This document shows, in pieces, positions 52,807 to 60,991 of a stretch of 64,000 nucleotides of DNA. A program made the position numbers and the translations under genes. Each line of letters opens with the position of its first letter. The stretch's first letter is position 1. Origin of the DNA: Planctomycetota bacterium (lineage in GTDB: Bacteria; Planctomycetota; UBA1135; UBA2386). The stretch is taken from assembly GCA_027621295.1 (NCBI GenBank), contig JAQCBR010000004.1:1-64000 (forward strand), written 5' to 3'. The notes below the pieces were generated by a model, which was given only the letters and a program-made list of their open reading frames with translations, was not told the DNA's origin and did no database searches.

Positions 52807-53796
52807 ATGGCCGAGACGGTGCACCGCCACCTCGGCACACCGATGGACCAGATGACATGGACGGAGGCTGCGCACCGCCTCGGGGTCGGAGTGACGGATC
52901 TCGTCACATGGGCCCGCGAGCGGGGTGCTTTCTGCGACGCCGACCTCGATCCGGGACTCGACCTCGTGCCTTCCGAGGTCGCTGATGCGATCCGCGGCAT
53001 CGACGAGGAGAAGGCGAAGCCTTCGGGGCGGAGGGCCCAGGTGTTCGCCGTGACGTCGGGGAAGGGTGGTGTCGGGAAGACGTCGGTCTCCGTGAACCTC
53101 GCGACCGCACTCGCCGCGCGCGGGCGACGGACCATCCTGGTCGACGTGGACCTCGGCCTCGCCGACGTGCACATCCTGGCCGGGACTCCACCGCGGCGCA
53201 CGCTGTCGGACTTCGTCGCCGGCACTGCGGAGCTCGTCGAGGTGATCGGCGACGGACCGCGCGGGTTGAAGATCATCGCGGGCGGCAGCGGCGTGAAGGA
53301 ACTCGCCGATCTGGACGCGCGCGGACGTGCGCGCGTGCTCGATGCGATCGAGAGCCTGCGCCCCCACTGCGACGCGATCCTGCTCGACACGGGCGCGGGG
53401 ATCTCGAGCAACGTCACCGACTTCCTCGAGATCGCGGACCACACGATCTGCGTGACGACGAGCAGCTTCGCTGCGATCGCCGACGCGTACGGCGTGGTCA
53501 AGGTGCTGGCACAGCGCAACACACCGCGTTCGGTGCACATGATCGTCAACCGCGTGCGGTCTCCCGAGGAGGCCGAGCAGGTGTTCCGGAAGCTCCAGGG
53601 CTGCTGCCAGAGATTCCTCGGCTTCGAGCTCAACTGGCTCGGATTCCTTCCGGAGGATCAGAACGTGGAGGGTGCAGTGCTGAAGCGCTCGCCCTTCTGC
53701 GAAGCGTTCCCGACCAGCGTCGCGGCGCGCTACCTGCAGAAGCTCGCGACGAGCCTCGAAGGGTATCTGGCACCGATGCCGAGTCCGCTCGGCTGA
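52807..53796 (+). CDS. MinD/FlhG-like ParA-family ATPase
   Basis: A 329-aa P-loop ATPase with a deviant Walker A (TSGKGGVGKTSVSVNLA, residues about 83-98) and the LVDVDLGLADVHILAG block. The switch-like LLDTGAGISSNVTDFL and VNRVRSPEEAEQVFRKL are typical of FlhG/FleN-type number regulators. The N-terminal 70 residues contain a helix-turn-helix-like stretch (MTWTEAAHRLGVGVTDLVTWAR). No flagellar genes are in the window, so whether it counts flagella, positions division or another machinery is open. Stands alone between the tRNA and the HU gene. Confidence 0.82.
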   Translation: MAETVHRHLGTPMDQMTWTEAAHRLGVGVTDLVTWARERGAFCDADLDPGLDLVPSEVADAIRGIDEEKAKPSGRRAQVFAVTSGKGGVGKTSVSVNLATALAARGRRTILVDVDLGLADVHILAGTPPRRTLSDFVAGTAELVEVIGDGPRGLKIIAGGSGVKELADLDARGRARVLDAIESLRPHCDAILLDTGAGISSNVTDFLEIADHTICVTTSSFAAIADAYGVVKVLAQRNTPRSVHMIVNRVRSPEEAEQVFRKLQGCCQRFLGFELNWLGFLPEDQNVEGAVLKRSPFCEAFPTSVAARYLQKLATSLEGYLAPMPSPLG

Positions 53797-53869
53797 GGCC
53801 CAGGTTCGCGAACCAAATCAGGGGAATCCAGCCGCGCACGGCGCGGCACGCAGGGAAAGGGAACTGGAG

Positions 53870-54283
53870 ATGAGCAACATCGATTCGACGCACGACGACC
53901 AGCGCGACAGCCACGAAGAGAACAACGCCAACGGCTTCGGCCGTCAGGCCAACAAGGGCATCCTCGCGGAGGCCGTGGCGCGCGAACTCAACGTCCCCCG
54001 CCGCACTGCAGCTCGCGTCCTGGACGCGGTCCTCGACTCGGTCCGTGATCTGCTGGCCTCGAACGGCCGCGTCGCGGTGAAGGGCTTCGGGACCTTCGAG
54101 CGCAAGATCCGCAAGGGTCGCGCCTACAAGCACCCTGTCAGCGGTGAGAGCATCGAGGTCGCGGACAAGGAAACGATCCTGTTCAAGCCGAGCGACCAGC
54201 TGATCATGGACAGCCGCCCGGATGCGACGCCCGCACGCCGCAAGCCGCTGAGCCGCACCGAAGACGTCCTCTTCAAGGGCTGA
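53870..54283 (+). CDS. HU-family DNA-binding protein
   Basis: A 137-aa nucleoid protein. After an unusual polar N-terminal extension of about 30 residues (MSNIDSTHDDQRDSHEENN), the HU/IHF core follows: NKGILAEAVARELNVPRRTAARVLDAV, then VAVKGFGTFERKIRKGRAYKHPVSGE, the DNA-binding arm, and TILFKPSDQL. A C-terminal tail of about 25 residues follows. The two extensions are rare in the 90-aa canonical HU. Confidence 0.93.
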   Translation: MSNIDSTHDDQRDSHEENNANGFGRQANKGILAEAVARELNVPRRTAARVLDAVLDSVRDLLASNGRVAVKGFGTFERKIRKGRAYKHPVSGESIEVADKETILFKPSDQLIMDSRPDATPARRKPLSRTEDVLFKG

Positions 54284-54359
54284 TCGCCTCCGTCCGCCCT
54301 GGCCCACACTGCGTCGGGCCGAGCGGACCTGACCTGTGGCCGGCCCCGGAGCCGGCGGT

Positions 54360-55205
54360 ATGGTGGCCGCCGTGAAATCCGAGTCGGACACGCGCTTCGT
54401 CGCCGCCTGCGTCCAGTTCGACGTGGCGCGCGGTGAGCCGCATGCGAACCTCGCCCGCGCCGAGCGCGGCCTGCGACAGGCTGCGGAGGCGGGAGCCACG
54501 TTCTGCGTGCTGCCCGAGATGTGGACGACGTCCTTCGTCTCCGAGTGGACGTCCGAACTCGAGGCAGCGTCCCGCGACGCCGAAGCCCGCGTCCGCGCGC
54601 TGTCCGCCGAACTCGGCATCCTCGTGATCGGCTCCGCACCGCACTTCGAGGACGGCAAGGTCTTCAACCGCGCAGAGGTCGTCGACCGCGGCGAGGTGCT
54701 CGGCGAGTACCGGAAGATCCATCTCTTCTCGCCCAACGCCGAACACCGCATCCACGAGGCGGGGAACGAACCGCTGATCCTCGACACGCGGTTCGGACGG
54801 GTCGGCGTGGTGATCTGCTACGACATCCGGTTCCCCGAGCTGATCCGCTACTACTTCTACGAAGGGGTCGAGATCCTCGCGGTGCCCGCCCAGTGGCCCG
54901 AGGCACGGGCCGCCCACTGGCGCTCGCTGCTGACGGCGCGCGCGATCGAGAACGAGATCTACGTGATCGGCACGAACCGCACGGGCACGGAGCCGTCGCT
55001 CAAGAGCGACGACTCGCTGGTGTTCCCGGGCGACAGCCGCATCGTCGACCCGATGGGCAGCCTGCTCGCGTCGGGTTCGGGTGAGGAGGAGCCGATCCTC
55101 GCCGAGGTCGAGCCGCGCAAGGTCCGCGCGATGCGCCGCATCCTGCCGGTGGCGAAGGATCGGCGCCCCGAGGTCTACGCGCGGATCTGGAAGCGCGCGT
55201 GGTGA
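54360..55205 (+). CDS. Carbon-nitrogen hydrolase (omega-amidase/nitrilase family)
   Basis: A 281-aa nitrilase-superfamily amidase. The catalytic triad is complete: Glu53 in LPEMW, Lys119 in YRKIHL and Cys153 in VICYDIRFPE. YDIRFPE and the length resemble omega-amidase (Nit2) that clears alpha-ketoglutaramate, but other short amidases are possible. No signal peptide. The ATG at 54360 gives a typical N-terminus; a GTG at 54336 is an alternative. Confidence 0.9.
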   Translation: MVAAVKSESDTRFVAACVQFDVARGEPHANLARAERGLRQAAEAGATFCVLPEMWTTSFVSEWTSELEAASRDAEARVRALSAELGILVIGSAPHFEDGKVFNRAEVVDRGEVLGEYRKIHLFSPNAEHRIHEAGNEPLILDTRFGRVGVVICYDIRFPELIRYYFYEGVEILAVPAQWPEARAAHWRSLLTARAIENEIYVIGTNRTGTEPSLKSDDSLVFPGDSRIVDPMGSLLASGSGEEEPILAEVEPRKVRAMRRILPVAKDRRPEVYARIWKRAW

Positions 55206-55235
55206 TCGGCACGCGGCGGGAGATCCACCTGCCGC

Positions 55236-55272
55236 ACAGTCGAACAGCGAACAGTCGAACAGCGAACAGCGA
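55236..55272. repeat. Short direct repeats in the intergenic region
   Basis: Two exact 15-bp copies of ACAGTCGAACAGCGA followed by a partial copy (ACAGCGA), 30 bp after the amidase stop and before the sigma-factor stop. Possible slippage repeat; no coding role is seen. Confidence 0.8.
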
Positions 55273-55314
55273 ACCAGCCAGACCGGGACCGAGCCGGTCC
55301 TCGACCGGGGCGAG

Positions 55315-56487
55315 TCAGCCGAAGATCTTCAGGCGCTCCATCGGAGCCGGCTTCTGCAGACGCTCGATCGCGGCCTTCTGGAGTTGTCGCACGCGTTCGG
55401 CGGTCACGCCCAGGTCCTGCGCGATGTCGGCGAGCGTCTCGGGTTCTCCACCGCCGAGACCGAACCGACGGGTGAGGATCATCCGCTCGCGATCGGGCAG
55501 CTCGGCGAGGGCCGCGCGCAGTTCGACGCCGAGATCGCCTTCCTTCACCGACTCGTGGACCGGAACGGCTTCGTCGTCGGCGAGCATCTGCCCGAGCGTC
55601 GACCCGTCGTCGTCTCGCGATGACATCTGGGCATCGAGGCTGACCGCGAAGCGACGCACCGCGAGGATCTCCTCGACGCGCTCGGCCGGCATGTCGAGCT
55701 CCTCGCCGATCCAGGCCGTCGGAGGGAGGTAGCCGTGTTCGTGAGCCTTGGCTTCCTGGACCTGCCGGATCTTGCGGTAGGCCTTCTGGACCCAGATCGG
55801 CACGCGGACGGTCCGCGACGCGTTGTAGAGGGTCTTCAGGATCGCCTGCTGGATCCAATAGATCGCGTAGGTCTTGAACCGCACCTCGCGGCGCCAGTCG
55901 AAGCCTTCGATCGCCTGGAACAGCGACGCGTTGCTCTCCTGGATCAGGTCGGCCTCGTCGACGCCGAGATCCCGGTAGCGGCGCACCGGGGGAAGCACGA
56001 GGTAGAGCGCGCCCTCGACGTACAGGTTGCGGAGCTGCTCGAGTTCGTCGCCGCTGCGAGCCAGGTAGGCGCGCGCCGCGGCCGTGCTCCGCTTGGCGGG
56101 CGCCGGGAGGTCCGCGATGGGCCGATGCACCAGGTCGTCCACGTCGGCCGGCCGGTAGCCGGCAGCCTGGAGCGCGTCGCAGACCCTCGCCTTCGCGAAC
56201 TCGTACCGCCGCGCCATCCGGAACTCCTCCGCCCGGTCGAGCCGGGGCAGGTTCCGGACCTGGGCCTCGAACAGCCGGGGCCAGGTGACCTGGCTCGACG
56301 AGCAGGACGCGAGGATCTGGGACGGGGGGACCTCGAGCGACCAGCTCTTGGTGCGGAACTCGCGGACCACGCGCTTGAGGTTGCGCTCGTGCTGGTCGAC
56401 CGGAACGTCGAGCCAGGCGTCCAGGTCGGCGAAGGTCACTCGGCCGCCCTTGGCAGGGCGGGTGCTACGACGGCTGCGGGAGGTCAT
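55315..56487 (-). CDS. RNA polymerase sigma-70 family factor (primary-like, regions 2-4)
   Basis: A 390-aa sigma factor. Region 2 carries the core-binding and promoter-melting block DLIQESNASLFQAIEGFDWRRE followed by VRFKTYAIYWIQQAI. Region 3 has VRVPIWVQKAYRKI and region 4 ends with the helix-turn-helix DIAQDLGVTAERVRQLQKAAIERLQ. Region 1.1 is missing and the first ~110 residues are not recognisable. FKTYAIYWIQQAI resembles group 1/2 factors (RpoD, RpoS type) rather than ECF factors. The ATG at 56487 was chosen; the frame runs on to 56583 without a plausible start. Confidence 0.9.
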   Translation of the reverse strand: MTSRSRRSTRPAKGGRVTFADLDAWLDVPVDQHERNLKRVVREFRTKSWSLEVPPSQILASCSSSQVTWPRLFEAQVRNLPRLDRAEEFRMARRYEFAKARVCDALQAAGYRPADVDDLVHRPIADLPAPAKRSTAAARAYLARSGDELEQLRNLYVEGALYLVLPPVRRYRDLGVDEADLIQESNASLFQAIEGFDWRREVRFKTYAIYWIQQAILKTLYNASRTVRVPIWVQKAYRKIRQVQEAKAHEHGYLPPTAWIGEELDMPAERVEEILAVRRFAVSLDAQMSSRDDDGSTLGQMLADDEAVPVHESVKEGDLGVELRAALAELPDRERMILTRRFGLGGGEPETLADIAQDLGVTAERVRQLQKAAIERLQKPAPMERLKIFG

Positions 56488-56579
56488 CGGCGGGCGCGCT
56501 ATACGTCGCGCGAACGCGCCTGGATCCACTGACCTCCCCATCGGGGCGAAAAAACTGCCCTGATTTTGGGCTCTATGAC

Positions 56580-56606
56580 CCAAGCCTCTGTTTTTCCGAG
56601 GCTTGG
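56580..56606. terminator. Stem-loop upstream of the sigma-factor gene
   Basis: 9-bp stem CCAAGCCTC/GAGGCTTGG with a 9-nt loop rich in T, 93 bp upstream of the sigma-factor start and 124 bp past the stop of the next minus-strand gene. On the minus strand a second small stem (GCCC/GGGC) followed by AGTTTTTT lies just beyond it. Together they look like the terminator of the 56731..57690 gene, but the T-run belongs to the weaker stem. Confidence 0.5.
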
Positions 56607-56730
56607 AGCAGACCGACTACGACGCTCGGCCCCCCGGCCGGATCGGCTCGGCCCGCGTCGCAGATCCCCGGGAGAAGGCAGGCCCGGCGGCTCCGTCGGA
56701 CGGTTCGGGCCGCACTCGGGGCGCCGCCCG

Positions 56731-57690
56731 TCAGGAACGGCGGCCGAAGACCAAGAGCCCGAGCACGAGGAGCAGCGCGCCCCCGGCGACGAGGGTGATC
56801 AGGCTGATCGATCCGGCCATCGCCCCCGGCGACGGGGCGCTCGGCATCCCGGGCATCGCCGTGGCGCCCACCTGGCTCTCCGGATCGACCAACTGGGCGC
56901 CGATCGGGTTCCGGGCTCCTCCGGCCGATGCGGCAGGGTCCGCGGCGGTCGTTCCGACGCCGGTCGGAGCGGCATCCGGGCGGGCGCCGCCCGCGGCGGA
57001 GCCGGGACGGACCATCGACACGCCCGGGGTCGGCAGGGCCGGACCGACGTCGATCTGGGTGGCGGCATGGCCCTGGGACTCGCCCCGATTCCCGCCCGAC
57101 GACGCGTCCGTGACCGTCGCGGTGATCGTGAACGCCGCCGCCCACTTGGCCATCTGCGCCTCTGCGCCGACCGTGAAAGGAACCCTGATCCGCGCGTAGT
57201 TCTCGTAGATCGGCTGGCCGCGGAGTGGGCCGTCCGCGAGGCCCTTCTTCGGGTCGTCGATGGTCCAGTCGCCGAACTCCATCGCGTCGTTGCTGCGCGG
57301 GTAGGAGAGGTCGATCTGGCCGGGGAGCAGCACGTAGCCGGGCTGCATCGACAGCACGATCGACACCTCGCCGCTCTGGCCGGGCGCGACGCGCCGTGGG
57401 CTGACGCCGACGATCGGAGTCATGAACGACGCGAGGTCCCGACGGATCGAGACGGTCTCGGTCTTGCCACCCGGGACCTTTCCGACGCCCTTGGCCCGCA
57501 CGTCATCGACTCCGAGTTCCACGTCGGCCTCCTCGGCACCACCGACGACGACGTCGATCACCGGCCCCTGGGTTCCCGGCGCAGGGCGAGTGGTCTTGAC
57601 CACAGGGGTCTCGACCTCGCGCTGGGCAGCACCGACGGCCGTCAGGGCCAGCGCCGCGATGGCAGGGAGAGCGAGGTTTCGGATCGTCAT
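56731..57690 (-). CDS. Exported protein with DsbD-alpha-like domain and C-terminal anchor
   Basis: A 319-aa protein with a signal peptide (1-22) and a C-terminal transmembrane helix (about 296-315) after a Pro/Ala/Gly-rich linker. The central part (SPRRVAPGQSGEVSIVLSMQ, then IPGYVLLPGQIDLSYP-type strands, then RVPFTVGAEAQMAKWAAAFTITATV) resembles the DsbD alpha beta-sandwich but lacks its Cys pair. Function unknown; the similarity to the first part of DsbD is my reading of the pattern. Confidence 0.6.
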   Translation of the reverse strand: MTIRNLALPAIAALALTAVGAAQREVETPVVKTTRPAPGTQGPVIDVVVGGAEEADVELGVDDVRAKGVGKVPGGKTETVSIRRDLASFMTPIVGVSPRRVAPGQSGEVSIVLSMQPGYVLLPGQIDLSYPRSNDAMEFGDWTIDDPKKGLADGPLRGQPIYENYARIRVPFTVGAEAQMAKWAAAFTITATVTDASSGGNRGESQGHAATQIDVGPALPTPGVSMVRPGSAAGGARPDAAPTGVGTTAADPAASAGGARNPIGAQLVDPESQVGATAMPGMPSAPSPGAMAGSISLITLVAGGALLLVLGLLVFGRRS

Positions 57691-57971
57691 CTCGGGGGCA
57701 CTCCGGGGGGCTTCGGCGGGCGTCGGAGCCCGTCTCGGACCCTTCATCCTACCGTTCGGATCGGTTGTCGGACCCCGACGGACCGAGCCCACCGATCCCT
57801 CCCGACCGGAACTCCCGGTGCCGACGGTCGTTCGCCCAACCGCATTTCGGTGACGGACGCACGAATTCCGCCGCCGACGGTCCGCATCGCGGAATCCGTG
57901 CGTCGGCCGTGCATCGAGCGGGTCCTTGGCGTAGGGAGGCTGCCCCGCCACGCTGACTGCCCCGACTCCCC

Positions 57972-59027
57972 ATGACGAACCCCTCCGCTCGTGATGCCGT
58001 CCTCCAGGCCCTCGGAACCGTCCGCGACCCGGACCGAGGCACCGACATCGTTCGCTCGAACGCTGTCCGGGAGCTCCGCGTCGAGGACGGCAAGGTCCGA
58101 TTCCTGCTCGCCCTGCCGAAGACGTCGACGCCCGAGGCCGCGGCATGCCGCGCCGAGGCGGAGCGCGCAGCGATGGGCGTGGCCTCGATCGCATCGGTGG
58201 AGGTCAAGCTCGTGAACGCCCCCCCGGAACAGGCCGGGATGCCCGGCAAGCGCCCGATCCCGGGCGCGCGCCACGTGATCGCGGTGAGTTCGGGCAAGGG
58301 CGGCGTCGGCAAGTCCACCGTCTGCGTGAACCTGGCGTGCGCGGTCCAGGCGCTCGGCTACCGGACCGGGGTCCTCGACGGTGACATCTACGGCCCCAAC
58401 GTCCCGCTGATGCTCGGCGTCCGCGGCCGGCCGGAGGGCAGCTCGGAGCGCCTCTTCCCGTTCGTCTCGCACGGCATCCAGGTGATGAGCATGGGAATGC
58501 TCGTGCCGGAGGACCAGCCGATGATCTGGCGCGGCCCGATGCTCAACAAGGCGGTGCAGCAGTTCATGTTCCAGGTCGACTGGCACGACCTGGACTTCCT
58601 GTTCGTCGACATGCCGCCCGGCACCGGCGACGTCCAGCTGACGCTCACGCAGAACACGGACATCACCGGAGCAGTCGTCGTGACGACCCCGCAGGAAGTC
58701 GCCGTCCAGGACGTGCGCAAGGCCATCCGCATGTTCGAGAAGATCGAAGTCCCGATCCTCGGGATCGTCGAGAACATGGCGTGGTTCCAGCCCCCGGGGA
58801 GCAACGAGCGCTACGAGATCTTCGGTAGCGGCGGCGGTGCCCGCATCGAGGCCGAGTTCGGCACGCCGCTGATCGGGCAGATCCCGATCGGCATCCCGGT
58901 GCGCGAAGGCGGCGACAGCGGCATGCCGATCACCCTGTCCGACCCGAGCGGGCCGATCGCGACGGCGTTCCTCGAGACGGCACGAGCAATGCTCGCCCGC
59001 ATCCCGACGGCCGCCGCGACCCGATGA
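57972..59027 (+). CDS. apbC: Mrp/ApbC-family iron-sulfur carrier ATPase
   Basis: A 351-aa cytoplasmic P-loop protein that transfers Fe-S clusters to target enzymes. An N-terminal DUF59/MIP18-like domain (residues 1-75) is followed by the Walker A SSGKGGVGKST (near 105), GDIYGPNVP, DMPPGTGDVQLT and VENMAWF. The CxxC usually found after NMSxF (CPHC) is absent: the text reads WFQPPGSNERYEIFGSGGG, as in cyanobacterial homologues, so cluster binding must rely on other residues. Next genes on the strand are a DUF1858 protein and thioredoxin. Confidence 0.93.
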   Translation: MTNPSARDAVLQALGTVRDPDRGTDIVRSNAVRELRVEDGKVRFLLALPKTSTPEAAACRAEAERAAMGVASIASVEVKLVNAPPEQAGMPGKRPIPGARHVIAVSSGKGGVGKSTVCVNLACAVQALGYRTGVLDGDIYGPNVPLMLGVRGRPEGSSERLFPFVSHGIQVMSMGMLVPEDQPMIWRGPMLNKAVQQFMFQVDWHDLDFLFVDMPPGTGDVQLTLTQNTDITGAVVVTTPQEVAVQDVRKAIRMFEKIEVPILGIVENMAWFQPPGSNERYEIFGSGGGARIEAEFGTPLIGQIPIGIPVREGGDSGMPITLSDPSGPIATAFLETARAMLARIPTAAATR

Positions 59028-59059
59028 GGCCGAGAGCCTCGGAACGAGGAGTTCGAACG

Positions 59060-59284
59060 ATGACCACCGACAGCAAGAGCGAGAAGCCGACGGTCACCGC
59101 GTCGACCCGGATGGGCGACGCGATCCGCAACGACCCGGACCTGCCGATGATCCTGATGCGGTTCCACATCGGCGGCTGCTCGATGTGTGGCTTCGAGCAG
59201 GACGACACGGTCGAGGACGTGGCCGAAGCCAACGGCGTGCCGCTGCAAGAATTGCTGGCCGCCCTCAACCGGACCGGGGGCTGA
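59060..59284 (+). CDS. DUF1858 (ScdA N-terminal-like) CxxC protein
   Basis: A 74-aa protein preceded by a GAGGAG ribosome-binding site 8 bp before the ATG. The family pattern is visible: a helix with MILMRFHIGGCSMCGFEQ, then DTVEDVAEANGVPLQELLAALN. The CSMC pair (residues about 39-42) is the conserved feature. The domain occurs alone or fused to hybrid-cluster and di-iron proteins and is thought to handle redox or Fe-S chemistry. It follows apbC by 32 bp, consistent with a role in cluster metabolism. Confidence 0.85.
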   Translation: MTTDSKSEKPTVTASTRMGDAIRNDPDLPMILMRFHIGGCSMCGFEQDDTVEDVAEANGVPLQELLAALNRTGG

Positions 59285-59372
59285 ACCCCCGGCGGATGAC
59301 ACGAAAGCCACGCCTCGCCCCATCTGGCCGAAACCACGGCCCGAGCGAGGTTTGAGCCAGACAGCCCGAACC

Positions 59373-59387
59373 GGGGACGAAGTCCCC
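59373..59387. terminator. Hairpin between the DUF1858 and thioredoxin genes
   Basis: GGGGAC-GAA-GTCCCC stem-loop (6 bp, 3-nt loop), flanked by an outer GAACC/GGTTC pair (59368 and 59402). No T-run follows directly; a CTTTTTC-type stretch lies 40 bp later. Possible terminator or attenuator before trxA. Confidence 0.45.
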
Positions 59388-59477
59388 CTTGAGATCGGGT
59401 TCCCAACTCCCACAATGGCCGCCCCTTTTTCGTGAAGCGGCGCAACGAGCGCTCGCTGACCTGGAGACGACAAGCAC

Positions 59478-59807
59478 ATGGCGAACGTCCGCGAACTGAA
59501 CGACGCGACCCTCGATTCCACGCTGCAGACCGCCGAACGCCCGGTCCTGGTCGACTTCTCGGCCACCTGGTGCCAGCCCTGCAAGGCCCTGGCCCCGACC
59601 ATCGAAGCGGTGGCCCAGGAGTACGGCGGCCGTCTCGACGTCTACAAGGTCGACGTCGACGAGGCGGGCGAGTCCTCGCTGCGGTTCGGCGTGTCGAGCG
59701 TCCCGACCTGCATCTTCTTCCAGGGTGGCAAGGAAGTGGACCGGTTCATCGGCAACGAGGACCTGCGCAAGCTGAAGGCGCGCGTCGACAAGATCCTCGG
59801 CGGCTGA
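59478..59807 (+). CDS. trxA: Thioredoxin
   Basis: A 109-aa cytoplasmic thioredoxin. The active site is WCQPC (Cys32, Cys35), with Gln in place of the usual Gly. Other fold markers are VDFSATW, the Asp-rich VDVDEAGESS strand and the cis-Pro loop VSSVPTCIFF. This protein uses ordinary Cys at the active site, in contrast to the two selenocysteine-type thioredoxin-fold proteins in the window. Confidence 0.95.
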   Translation: MANVRELNDATLDSTLQTAERPVLVDFSATWCQPCKALAPTIEAVAQEYGGRLDVYKVDVDEAGESSLRFGVSSVPTCIFFQGGKEVDRFIGNEDLRKLKARVDKILGG

Positions 59808-59875
59808 GGCCGGCTGGCCACCGGACGCACGTGGCTCCCGGGCATCGGTGCGCGAGTGGCCGCGACGACACGCTC

Positions 59876-60277
59876 TCACGAGCGGGCGCGCGCGCCGCGG
59901 AGCCTGAGCGCTCCGAGAGCGAACGCGGCGGCGACCAGCGCGCCGCCCGAGCGCCACGCGAATCGCGCCGGCCGCTCGGCGACGTGCAGCGGCGCCAGCA
60001 GCCGCACCCGGCCCGTGCCCCGCGGACCGTCGACGTCGGCGCGGACGTCGTGATCGCCGGGCTCCCTCGCCTCGAAGCGGAACTCTCCCGCCGCATCGGT
60101 CCGCCCCACGGCGATCGGCGGCGCGCCTTCGCGACCGGCGACGACCTCCACGTCCGGCATCGGACGACGCTCAGCGTCGACGACGCGGACGACGACCTGG
60201 GCACCTTCCTCGGCGAGCGAGGGACCCGCCTCGATCGACTGTGGGCAGGCCAGGAAGAGCGTCAGTGCGGCGAGCAT
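59876..60277 (-). CDS. Small exported Ig-like/carboxypeptidase-regulatory-like protein
   Basis: A 133-aa protein with a signal or lipoprotein-like start (MLAALTLFLACPQS), a beta domain (VVVRVVDAERRPMPDVEVVAGREG, then VGRTDAAGEFRFEAREPGDHDVRA) and a C-terminal hydrophobic helix (about residues 108-125) with a basic end. Similar in layout to the 46816..47559 protein. Function unknown. The frame extends to 60400, but that part overlaps lipB antisense. Confidence 0.65.
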   Translation of the reverse strand: MLAALTLFLACPQSIEAGPSLAEEGAQVVVRVVDAERRPMPDVEVVAGREGAPPIAVGRTDAAGEFRFEAREPGDHDVRADVDGPRGTGRVRLLAPLHVAERPARFAWRSGGALVAAAFALGALRLRGARARS

Positions 60278-60291
60278 CGGAGGAAGGCTTG

Positions 60292-60909
60292 GTGACCGGC
60301 GACGCGGACGTCCCGGTCGAAGTCCTCGGGCGGCAGCCGTTCGAGGACGTCTACGCGCAGATGCGCGAGGTCGCGGCGAGCATCCGCGCGCAGGGATCAC
60401 CGGGCAAGGTGCTTCTCGTCGAGCACGACCCCGTGTTCACGGCCGGCCGTGCGACCCCCACCGCCGACCTGCGTGACGGCATCGTGCCGATCGAACGCGG
60501 CGGCCGGATCACCTACCACGGTCCGGGACAGCTCGTCGTCTACCCGATCGTTCCCCTGCCGCGCCGGGACGTGCGGGCATGGCTCCGCGCGCTCGAGTCC
60601 TTCGGCGTCTCGGTCTGCGCCGAGTTCGGGCTCGAGGCCGAGCCGTCCGTCGACGGGACCGGCGTGTTCGTCGCGGGCCGCAAGATCGCATCGATCGGCG
60701 TCGCGATCCGCTCGTGGACCAACCTGCACGGGATCTCGATCAACGTCGCGATGGACCTGACCGCGTTCCAGCAGATCCGGCCGTGCGGCCTCGACCCCGA
60801 CATCATGTCGGACCTGTCCAGGTGTGCCGGCAGGCCGATCACCATCGACGAAGCGATCGTCGCGGCACGCCGACATCTCCCGGCACTGATCGCGGGCGCG
60901 GACTCGTGA
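60292..60909 (+). CDS. lipB: Octanoyltransferase LipB
   Basis: A 205-aa enzyme that transfers octanoate from acyl carrier protein to lipoyl domains. GTG start with a good AGGAAGG ribosome-binding site just upstream. Motifs: RGGRITYHGPGQLVVYPI, catalytic Lys in GRKIASIGV (about 131), and the catalytic Cys165 in RPCGLDPD. The length matches LipB. LipA is not in the window. Confidence 0.95.
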   Translation: MTGDADVPVEVLGRQPFEDVYAQMREVAASIRAQGSPGKVLLVEHDPVFTAGRATPTADLRDGIVPIERGGRITYHGPGQLVVYPIVPLPRRDVRAWLRALESFGVSVCAEFGLEAEPSVDGTGVFVAGRKIASIGVAIRSWTNLHGISINVAMDLTAFQQIRPCGLDPDIMSDLSRCAGRPITIDEAIVAARRHLPALIAGADS

Positions 60910-60991
60910 CCCCTACCCGCGCGGCGCTGCCCCCCGAGCCTTGGTTTCGTCACGGGCTCTCGCCGCGGTCCCGGCTACCATCGCGGCCTCG

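Noticed and set aside
57972-59027. Missing CxxC in the Mrp/ApbC protein as a novelty
   Set aside because: Cyanobacterial and some other Mrp proteins have the same PP-x-IFGSGGG version, so it is a known variant.
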